Part shown: in pieces, positions 8,813-14,666 of the stretch
Position numbering within the stretch: the stretch's first letter is position 1
Layout of the letters: the number at the start of each line of letters is the position of its first letter
Assembly: GCA_943358175.1 (NCBI GenBank)
Contig: CALRGV010000003.1
Location: forward strand, 1 to 34,940
Source of the DNA: Candidatus Peribacteria bacterium
Lineage (GTDB): Bacteria; Patescibacteriota; Gracilibacteria; UBA1369; LOWO2-01-FULL-3
Length of the DNA stretch: 34,940 bases
Reading direction: 5' to 3'
The notes under the pieces: generated by a model
What the model was told of the DNA's origin: nothing
The model's input: only the letters and a program-made list of their open reading frames with translations
Databases searched by the model: none
Program-made: the position numbers and the translations under genes

Positions 8813-9240
8813 GGGGATGTATTGGTATTCGACAGAATGTAAGGTTTATTTGTTGCAATCGGGGGATTTCACCGTTTCCCCCCAGATCCAACGGTGAAAA
8901 CATAAGTGCAACAACTTTTGTTGATAAGATGGCTGCTAAGTTAGCTGCAAGAGAATTCGGGTTTCAACCTGCATTCGCTTACGCTGCTTAGTGTCGTCGA
9001 GGCCTGATTAAATCGGGCCACGTTCATGATTCCGATATCTGCTGAGTTTCATGGGCGTAATTAAGCAGGTTAAGCTGGCGGGTTCTTTCTCGGCCCGCTG
9101 GACGAAAACCTAGAGAATAAGCGTTGGAAGTTTTTTGTTTGTCTTCTATTTCCGACGACGAAAACCCAAGACAAAATAAGATTGTAGACGCAAGTTCTCC
9201 TCATCTCTGGACCCGGGTTCGACTCCCGGCATCTCCACCA
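8813..9240 (+). ncRNA. ssrA: tmRNA (one-piece), trans-translation RNA
   Basis: Rescues stalled ribosomes together with SmpB. The mature 5' end GGGGATG (8813-8819) pairs fully with CATCTCC (9230-9236), allowing one G-U, followed by an encoded ACCA to 9240. The tRNA-like end has a perfect T-arm, CCGGG-TTCGACT-CCCGG (9213-9229). The 5' end continues into TATTGGTATTCGACAG, matching the conserved tmRNA start. An internal tag reading frame is present at 8908-8991. The total length is 428 bases, longer than most (about 350-400), partly because of the long tag. The last base lies 23 bases from the convergent gene at 9264, and no clear terminator is visible in that gap. Confidence 0.95.
8908..8991 (+). 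other. tmRNA proteolysis tag reading frame (27 codons, ends AYAA)
   Basis: After the upstream CATAAGT the likely resume codon is GCA (8908-8910). The frame reads 27 residues, starting ATTFVDKMAAK and ending PAFAYAA, and stops at TAG (8989-8991). The terminal AYAA replaces the common ALAA but keeps the small hydrophobic end recognised by ClpXP-type proteases. The length is well above the 8-15 residues of most tags. The exact resume codon is inferred from the conserved UAGU-GCA-like context. Confidence 0.75.
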
Positions 9241-9263
9241 GAAATTCGCTTTTTCGGCGATGG

Positions 9264-10301
9264 TTATGATCGGGTGGCTTCTATAGTGGTCTGTTCACCG
9301 AGCCTAGTTGGAATATTTGCGATAAACTCGTTACCGTTGGCGTCTTTGAGCAGATAAAATCTTTTTCCTTCGGGCGTAAACTGTGAGGTAACAGTGAAGC
9401 CAAGCTTTATCCATGCTTCTTTGCTTGCCGCTGCGTCGAAAAGTATTCCGCCGTGTCCATTTTCTTTGGTCAACAACGGTAGGCTTACAGAGGAGGGAGC
9501 TGCTTCTACGGCGACCGGAGTGGCGGGTTGAACAGGGGCTTCTGCGACTGGAGCCTCTGGCTGTGGGGCTGGTTGAATTGGGGCTTCTACGATGACCGGG
9601 GCTTTTGCTGTGACTGGAGCCGGAGGGGTCGGTATACGAGGTTTTTCGACGGTTGGTGCTTTTGGTAATAGGGACTGGAAGCCAGCTGTTGCGGTAACGT
9701 TGGGGGTTTTTGTTGAAGGGGAAGGTTTCACGGAAGGCTTATTGGAAAAACTCACAGTGGCTATGGCTGCTGCGGCTAAGGCTGCAACTCCTGTCGCTAT
9801 TTTAGCGCTGCGTCCAAAACGTGAGGCGGGAGCAGGTTGATTAGGTTGGGTAGGAGACAAGAGTGAAGAAGGCACTTTTTTATAAGCCTCTATCGCGGGC
9901 TCAAAATCTCTTTTCCAGACGTGGCTATCGGCTCCGAGGATGGCCTTAAAGTCTTCCGCCCACATTAATTTGTCGTTAACGTCCAGGTTCAAAATTTCAA
10001 CAACCTTTTCTATGTCGTCTTTACTAACGGCTGCTTTTTTTAAAGCATATATAGCTAAAACATTAAATTTTGTTCCTCTTGTTTTTGAGGCTTGAGCATA
10101 TTCCTTTACCAGTTCCACGGCTTGGCTTTCGCTAATTATTCCGGACTTTTTTACCCAGAAAATAGCCTCCAGCAGAGGCTTAACTTCTTCGGTTTTACCA
10201 TCAGCGGTACGAACACTGGTGAAAAATTCTCCAGCATAGAGGCTGTCTTCGAGTCTCGAGATGGTATCTGTTGCCCTGTCTGACTCGCCAGGTGTTGACA
10301 T
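9264..10301 (-). CDS. Unknown single-pass membrane protein with cytoplasmic helical domain and Pro/Ala-rich stalk
   Basis: 345 residues. Residues 1-150 form a soluble, mostly helical domain with no family I recognise. One membrane segment lies at 168-186 (GVAALAAAAIATVSF), preceded by Arg/Lys. A long Pro/Ala/Val stalk (190-270) contains loosely repeated APV/EAPVQPA units. The last 70 residues (about 272-345) form a small globular domain with TVTSQFTPEGKRFYLLKDANG, which looks like a single alpha/beta repeat. Positive-inside charges put the N-terminal domain in the cytoplasm and the C-terminal one outside. It has its own promoter, divergent from the sigma-like membrane protein at 10471. A role in transmembrane signalling or envelope bridging is inference. 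Confidence 0.8.
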   Translation of the reverse strand: MSTPGESDRATDTISRLEDSLYAGEFFTSVRTADGKTEEVKPLLEAIFWVKKSGIISESQAVELVKEYAQASKTRGTKFNVLAIYALKKAAVSKDDIEKVVEILNLDVNDKLMWAEDFKAILGADSHVWKRDFEPAIEAYKKVPSSLLSPTQPNQPAPASRFGRSAKIATGVAALAAAAIATVSFSNKPSVKPSPSTKTPNVTATAGFQSLLPKAPTVEKPRIPTPPAPVTAKAPVIVEAPIQPAPQPEAPVAEAPVQPATPVAVEAAPSSVSLPLLTKENGHGGILFDAAASKEAWIKLGFTVTSQFTPEGKRFYLLKDANGNEFIANIPTRLGEQTTIEATRS

Positions 10302-10326
10302 AAGTATTTTTTGCTAAAGAAGTATT

Positions 10327-10355
10327 ATCGTACGCCCTTCTCGCTTTTTAGTCAA
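10327..10355 (-). promoter_or_regulatory. Promoter of the 9264-10301 gene
   Basis: On the minus strand: TTGACT (complement of 10350-10355), a 17-base spacer and TACGAT (complement of 10327-10332). The expected start is near 10320, about 19 bases before the ATG. Confidence 0.6.
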
Positions 10356-10411
10356 GAGGCTAACGGGATACGTCTAATTATTGAGGATGTTACAGTTTCG
10401 TCATTGTTCTC

Positions 10412-10441
10412 TTGACTAGTATGGTATTTGTGTGGGATAAC
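10412..10441 (+). promoter_or_regulatory. Promoter of the sigma-like membrane protein
   Basis: TTGACT (10412-10417), an 18-base spacer and GATAAC (10436-10441). The expected start is near 10448, 23 bases before the ATG at 10471. It uses the same TTGACT -35 as the divergent promoter at 10350. Confidence 0.45.
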
Positions 10442-10470
10442 TACATCTCTTTTTTAACAGGTTTTAATAA

Positions 10471-11739
10471 ATGGACTTATACGTTGAAAAACAGTGTATA
10501 CAACAGATGAAGGAAGGTAATATTAAGCAGTTTCTGCTGCTTTTCGACGCAAATTTTGCTGAATTGTATAAGTATGTGATGAGGCGAGTAGGGGAAGAAG
10601 AAGTGGCGGCTAGAATTGTTAGACTTACCTTCTTGGATGCCTTGGGGCAGATGCAGGACACCCCGAGGGAGGGAGCTTATCTGGTGTGGCTATATGGTTT
10701 GACTAAGGCTCGAGTCTGGGATGAAATTAGTCGAAGTAGTTTTCCGGAGAGACAGGGGTTGATAAATGTCGTTCCTGCCGAGGGGACTACCGGTGGGCAA
10801 GTTTCCGAAAACCAGGAGGCGATAACGCGTGTTGAAAAAATGATGAAGAAGTTGTCTCTGGAGGAAAGGGAAATTTTCAGATTAAAATTTTTCGAAGAAG
10901 TTTCCGATGGGGAGGTTATGACAATTGTGAATATTTCCGAGGGAGCGATTGGCGCAAAAATATACAGAGTTCTTAAAAGAGCTCATTTTCTACTTTTTGG
11001 AGAAAGCGATGAGAGACAAGGTGTTTATTTTGGTGAAATGACGGGGCTTTTGGCGAGAGTAAGGGAATTGGAAAAGATTGTGATTCCGGAGGTTTTGAAA
11101 CTGAGCCTGAGAGCGGATTTATCGGCCAGAATAGATAGAAGAGAGTTTGCGATAAATTACGAACCGGAGGAAGTGGTGGGACCGAAAGAACCGCCTGTTG
11201 TTGTGGTGACAGAGGCTTTCAAGGGGTCAAACGATCCGGCCAAAATTTTTGTCGAGGCCGTAAAAGAAATGAGAGAAGAAGAAGAAGTTCAACGCCTTCA
11301 GAACGAACTTAAGTTTGAGAAGGAAGAAAAGATTTTTGATTTTCTGGAGAGATGGAAATTGGCTTTTGCTTTGGTACCGGGTGCGGTATTTGTGGGATTG
11401 ATTGGCTTGTTTGTTTTTAATCTTTTTGGAAATGGTTTATTGGAGAGGGGTTATGTTACCGCATGCGAGATCGAAGTTGCATACAAAGGCGACTTCAGCG
11501 ATGGAGAAAAACGTAATGTGAATAAGGGGATTAGCGATAGGATTTGTGGAAAATTTGAGGTGAAAAAATTATTAATTACGCGTTTGGATGACGGGAAGGT
11601 GAAGGTTAATGTTGACGTGCCGCAATGGTTGCTGGAATATAAGTTCGCAAAGAAAGTTGAAGACGCTAATGTCGCCCCATGGCGAATAAAGGAATATGCG
11701 AGAACTCTTAGTAGCAACCAAAAATCCGGGGAAATTTAA
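10471..11739 (+). CDS. ECF sigma-factor-like protein fused to a transmembrane segment and outer domain
   Basis: 422 residues. Residues about 15-90 resemble sigma-70 region 2 (FLLLFDANFAELYKYVMRRV, then ARIVRLTFLDAL and YLVWLYGLTKARVWDEI). Residues about 118-175 resemble sigma region 4 (MKKLSLEEREIFRLKFFEEVSDGEVM, then a helix-turn-helix-like ISEGAIGAKIYRVLKRA). A charged linker (180-292) leads to one membrane helix at about 297-320 (LAFALVPGAVFVGLIGLFVF). About 100 outer residues follow. Typical ECF factors are about 180-200 residues and soluble. The fusion suggests that the sigma domain is held at the membrane and perhaps freed by proteolysis or controlled by the outer domain. Sigma homology is moderately clear; function is inferred. 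The 3' end overlaps rdgB by 44 bases. Confidence 0.8.
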   Translation: MDLYVEKQCIQQMKEGNIKQFLLLFDANFAELYKYVMRRVGEEEVAARIVRLTFLDALGQMQDTPREGAYLVWLYGLTKARVWDEISRSSFPERQGLINVVPAEGTTGGQVSENQEAITRVEKMMKKLSLEEREIFRLKFFEEVSDGEVMTIVNISEGAIGAKIYRVLKRAHFLLFGESDERQGVYFGEMTGLLARVRELEKIVIPEVLKLSLRADLSARIDRREFAINYEPEEVVGPKEPPVVVVTEAFKGSNDPAKIFVEAVKEMREEEEVQRLQNELKFEKEEKIFDFLERWKLAFALVPGAVFVGLIGLFVFNLFGNGLLERGYVTACEIEVAYKGDFSDGEKRNVNKGISDRICGKFEVKKLLITRLDDGKVKVNVDVPQWLLEYKFAKKVEDANVAPWRIKEYARTLSSNQKSGEI

Positions 11740-12301
11740 AGAAATCGGTGAAGCGCTTGAGGGCGTGGATTTCAAATTGGTTTTTCTGGGAGATGTGCTT
11801 GTGGATGACGGGGATTTTGTTGAGGATGGTGAAACTTTTGAAGAGAATGCGAAGAAGAAGGCGAGATATTATTGCGAAAAATTTAGCGGGCGTTTTGAAT
11901 TTGTTTTGGGTGAGGATTCGGGAATAATAATTGATGCATTGGTAGGAGAACTTGGGGTGAAAACGAGAAGGTGGGGTGCAGGAGAAAAGGCGAGTGATCA
12001 AGAATGGATAGAGTATTTTTTGAAACGAATGGAGTGCGTTCCGGAGAAGGAGAGAGGTGCTGAATTTATTTGCTGTGTGTGTCTGATCGTGGGTGGAGAA
12101 GAGAGAGTTTTTCGTGGGGAAACCGACGGTGTGATTACTCACAAATTGGAGGTTCCCATTGTGGCGGGAATCCCTTTGAGTTCTTGCTTTCGGCCGGATG
12201 GGTTTGGTGTTGTTTATGCGGCACTGGATGTTGGCCAGAAAAATAAAATTAGCCATAGGGGAAAAGCCTTGGCACCATTGAAGGAATATTTGAATAAGTG
12301 A
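11696..12301 (+). CDS. rdgB: XTP/dITP diphosphatase (RdgB/HAM1 family)
   Basis: Hydrolyses non-canonical purine nucleoside triphosphates (ITP, dITP, XTP) to monophosphates, cleaning the nucleotide pool. The 201-residue length is typical. The N-terminal LLVATKNPGKFKEI is the family signature (ATxNxGKxxE). GEDSGI replaces the usual ADDSGL. C-terminal PDGFG and SHRGKAL match FxPDGxG and SHRxxAL. The start overlaps the upstream sigma-like gene by 44 bases and has AAGGA just upstream, one of the few Shine-Dalgarno-like sites here. It ends directly against the convergent gene at 12302 with no spacer. Confidence 0.93.
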   Translation: MRELLVATKNPGKFKEIGEALEGVDFKLVFLGDVLVDDGDFVEDGETFEENAKKKARYYCEKFSGRFEFVLGEDSGIIIDALVGELGVKTRRWGAGEKASDQEWIEYFLKRMECVPEKERGAEFICCVCLIVGGEERVFRGETDGVITHKLEVPIVAGIPLSSCFRPDGFGVVYAALDVGQKNKISHRGKALAPLKEYLNK

Positions 12302-12895
12302 TTAGTTTATTCCTAGAAAGCTAAGAAGCTTTTTAAGTCTGCTTTTCGTTGGCGCTTGAGCAGGGTGTTTTTCCAGTCTGATTACGTCCGTGCGATCGGC
12401 ATTTGCGTCTGTATCAATTGAGGATAGATATTCAAGCATTTCTTCTTGTTCGCTAAGATACGCTGCGATGCTCTGCTTTACTGCGTCGGCTAGTGGCTCA
12501 TATCTAGAAGTTTCCATGAAAGCTTTGATTTCCTTAATATCGTTTATTAAATATTGTTCGTCTCCGACCTTTGGCTTTGTTTTTGCGCTTACGATTGCCA
12601 GTTTGTGAAGAGGGCGAACAGCCTTTCCCGGAGCGGCATCACGGTCCCTAATTAAGATCATAAGTGGGCGGACAAGTCTTTGTAAGTGCCCCAGTTCCAG
12701 GCTGGCCTCGTTTGGATTAGGCGGTTGGACGTTAATGGCTGCGTCAGTTGCGTCACGCGTGCTGCGACGAACAGCGGCGGGCATTTCTCTCGCGTGGTCC
12801 AGCCCTTCTGCGGCCTTGCCCTCATCGTCTTCCTTGATGAACCTGACGCCTTCATCTTCCCATTCCGGTTTTTCACTTGGCTGAGGCAACGTCAT
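12302..12895 (-). CDS. Hypothetical acidic protein
   Basis: 197 residues, no family recognised. The N-terminal 60 residues are charged and probably disordered (SEKPEWEDEGVRFIKEDDEGKAAEG). Residues about 65-160 are predicted helical, with RLVRPLMILIRDRD and a second helical pair ending in EEMLEYLSSID. The C-terminus ends KSRLKKLLSFLGIN, a short basic amphipathic helix. There is no signal peptide or membrane segment. Its stop codon abuts the rdgB stop and it has its own promoter at 12926-12954. Confidence 0.7.
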   Translation of the reverse strand: MTLPQPSEKPEWEDEGVRFIKEDDEGKAAEGLDHAREMPAAVRRSTRDATDAAINVQPPNPNEASLELGHLQRLVRPLMILIRDRDAAPGKAVRPLHKLAIVSAKTKPKVGDEQYLINDIKEIKAFMETSRYEPLADAVKQSIAAYLSEQEEMLEYLSSIDTDANADRTDVIRLEKHPAQAPTKSRLKKLLSFLGIN

Positions 12896-12925
12896 TAGCG
12901 GAATAATTAAAATAACTAATAGATT

Positions 12926-12954
12926 ATTTTATCACAAACGTGGCGTGTTTACAA
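12926..12954 (-). promoter_or_regulatory. Promoter of the acidic hypothetical protein gene
   Basis: On the minus strand: TTGTAA (complement of 12949-12954), a 17-base spacer and TAAAAT (complement of 12926-12931). The expected start is near 12919, 24 bases before the ATG. Confidence 0.6.
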
Positions 12955-12962
12955 TGGTCTAA

Positions 12963-13514
12963 TTAATTTTTGACTCCTATCAGAAGCCCTGTTCCAATGG
13001 CTATTTCGTACACCTTCCAGTCAGGCGTGGAGTTTATTTTTTCGACGAAGGGTTTCAGTGGAATTGAATGAGAATAGAGATTGTCGGCGATGATTGTTCC
13101 TCCTTTTTTGATGCGACTTTTTAAAGCTTCAAAGTGATCAACATATTCTTCTTTTGTGGCATCGAGAAAAACTAGATCAAATTTTTTTGGAGTTGTTGGA
13201 ATTGCTTCGGGAGCGTGGCCGAGAATGTGGGTGATGTGTTTTTGCAGGCCGGATTTGGCGAAAGTTTCTTCTCCGAGAGCAAAGCGACCCTTGGCATGGG
13301 ATTCCATGGTATAGAGGTGTCCATTGTTTTGGCTTAAAGCCTCGGCAATCCAGAGTCCTGAGTAGCCGGTGGACGTGCCGACTTCCAGGATGGTTTTATA
13401 TTTAGCTTCTTTAATAATTGAATTGATGAAAATAGCGGTGGGGCGAGAAATATTCCAGTAGAGGCTGCTGGTTTTTTCAAGTTCTGCGAGAATATTTTTC
13501 AATTTGTTATTCAT
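12963..13514 (-). CDS. Class I SAM-dependent O-methyltransferase (CCoAMT/COMT-like)
   Basis: 183 residues from the ATG at 13514; an in-frame TTG at 13520 would add two residues. The fold motifs of the Methyltransf_3 family are clear: TILEVGTSTGYSGLWIAEAL (SAM-binding motif I), LYTMESH (acidic end of strand 2), FDLVFLDATKEEYVDHFE (metal-binding Asp region) and GGTIIADNLYSHS. It is shorter than the usual 210-220 residues, mainly at the N-terminus, with STSLYWNIS-like helices reduced. The substrate cannot be told from sequence. It is the last gene of the minus-strand run that starts with the PAS protein, but its start lies in a large palindrome, which suggests separate control. Confidence 0.88.
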   Translation of the reverse strand: MNNKLKNILAELEKTSSLYWNISRPTAIFINSIIKEAKYKTILEVGTSTGYSGLWIAEALSQNNGHLYTMESHAKGRFALGEETFAKSGLQKHITHILGHAPEAIPTTPKKFDLVFLDATKEEYVDHFEALKSRIKKGGTIIADNLYSHSIPLKPFVEKINSTPDWKVYEIAIGTGLLIGVKN

Positions 13515-13550
13515 GTGCAATATGCTAGCACGGTGCTATACATTTGCACA
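13514..13550. promoter_or_regulatory. 37-bp interrupted palindrome at the O-methyltransferase start (operator-like)
   Basis: TGTGCAA (13514-13520) is mirrored by TTGCACA (13544-13550), and TAGCAC (13526-13531) by GTGCTA (13533-13538), centred on base 13532, with 5-base non-matching spacers. The left arm begins at the first base of the ATG. It could be a dimeric repressor site or an mRNA hairpin that sequesters the start codon. Confidence 0.55.
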
Positions 13551-13564
13551 TAGGCGTCGAAGGA

Positions 13565-14578
13565 TTAATCCCTAAGAATTTTTCTGGCAACGATTATGCT
13601 AAAAAGTGACATCAAGATTACTCCTATAAAAGCCTCTGCGCCGGTCAGAAAGCGCATAATCCCCACAGCGTGGAAATCTCCGTATCCAAGCGTAGTAAAT
13701 GTTACCAGGCTAAAATAGGCAGCGTCTCCAAAGGTTGCCTGCACTACTTTGCCGTTTGCAGCCAGACTGTTGTGATTTACGAGAAGTGTCGCGAAGCTCG
13801 CGATAACTATCAATGACCAGAAAAACACTCTGGTATATGATGTGCCGTATTTGCAAAGTAAATCTCCAAAAAAGAAGTTGAGCCAGCGATTTGGATTAGC
13901 GAGGCTGTAGGTTTTTCTTTTGGCTACCATTTCTCTATAGTGATAGAAGTCGGCGTGATTGTGAAAGCTGGAATTTTTGTACATTTCTTTAATCTGCTTA
14001 TATTCAATGGAGGCCGCGTGGTAATTTTTTTCAGAATCCGTTTTTAGTGTTTTTCCAAAATGCGTGCGTTCGTCAATAGTTGTGGATTGGAGATTTATGT
14101 CACGAATTTCGGCGTTGGTTAAATTGCAGCTTATCAGTTTGCTGCCTGGGAGTTCCAGGTTCGTAAGGTTGGCTTCTTCAAAACAGCAGTCGTTGATTGA
14201 GGAATTGCGAAAATCGGCATGAGAGAGGTTTGCATGTTCGAAATTACAGTTGAGAATTTTTCCGTCCACAAAATTGCAGTGTTTTAAATTTGCACCTTCA
14301 AAATGCACATTGGAAAGCACGGCCATCTCTTCCATAAACCCATCGTCTCCTTCTTGAATAGAAACCCGAAAATCAAAACCCGCTAAATTTGCACCGCGGA
14401 GATCAACGGAATTAAGTACTTCTTCATCATTAACAAAGGCTAATCCGTGAGCTTTTTGGCGGAAAATTGTTGGACTCAGGTAACAGTGTTTTTTTTTGAT
14501 TGTGTCCAAAAGTTTTTTCCCTTTCGTAGTGGTCCAGCGACGGGAGAGCTGTGCTATTTTTTCTTTGGAGTAGATCAT
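13565..14578 (-). CDS. Pentapeptide-repeat protein fused to a two-helix K+ channel pore
   Basis: 337 residues from the ATG at 14578; an in-frame ATG at 14698 would add 40 residues but overlap the upstream PBP gene by 32 bases. The start is uncertain. Residues about 53-170 are pentapeptide repeats of the A(N/D)Lxx type (DLRGANLAGFDF, HFEGANLKHCNF, FEHANLSHADF, FEEANLTNLEL). A charged linker follows. The pore module has a first membrane helix (about 251-267), a pore loop with the selectivity filter TTLGYGDF (GYGD at 298-301), and a second helix (about 311-332), as in Ion_trans_2 channels. The repeats should form a right-handed beta-helix in the cytoplasm. Potassium selectivity follows from GYGD; the gating signal is unknown. 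Confidence 0.88.
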   Translation of the reverse strand: MIYSKEKIAQLSRRWTTTKGKKLLDTIKKKHCYLSPTIFRQKAHGLAFVNDEEVLNSVDLRGANLAGFDFRVSIQEGDDGFMEEMAVLSNVHFEGANLKHCNFVDGKILNCNFEHANLSHADFRNSSINDCCFEEANLTNLELPGSKLISCNLTNAEIRDINLQSTTIDERTHFGKTLKTDSEKNYHAASIEYKQIKEMYKNSSFHNHADFYHYREMVAKRKTYSLANPNRWLNFFFGDLLCKYGTSYTRVFFWSLIVIASFATLLVNHNSLAANGKVVQATFGDAAYFSLVTFTTLGYGDFHAVGIMRFLTGAEAFIGVILMSLFSIIVARKILRD

Positions 14579-14666
14579 TTTTATTTTTGAGTATCGCTGA
14601 ATTATAACATTAAATAGCCGTTTTTGCAAGGCGGCGGGTGCTGAAACTATGGACGGAGTAGTGGTT

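Noticed and set aside
8800-8991. A short open frame upstream of and through the tmRNA tag
   Set aside because: The whole frame lies within or just before the tmRNA; only its last 27 codons are translated, as the tag.
9500-9750. DNA tandem repeat in the Pro/Ala-rich stalk of the membrane protein
   Set aside because: The similarity is only at the level of loosely repeated Pro/Ala/Val residues; the DNA is not an exact tandem repeat.
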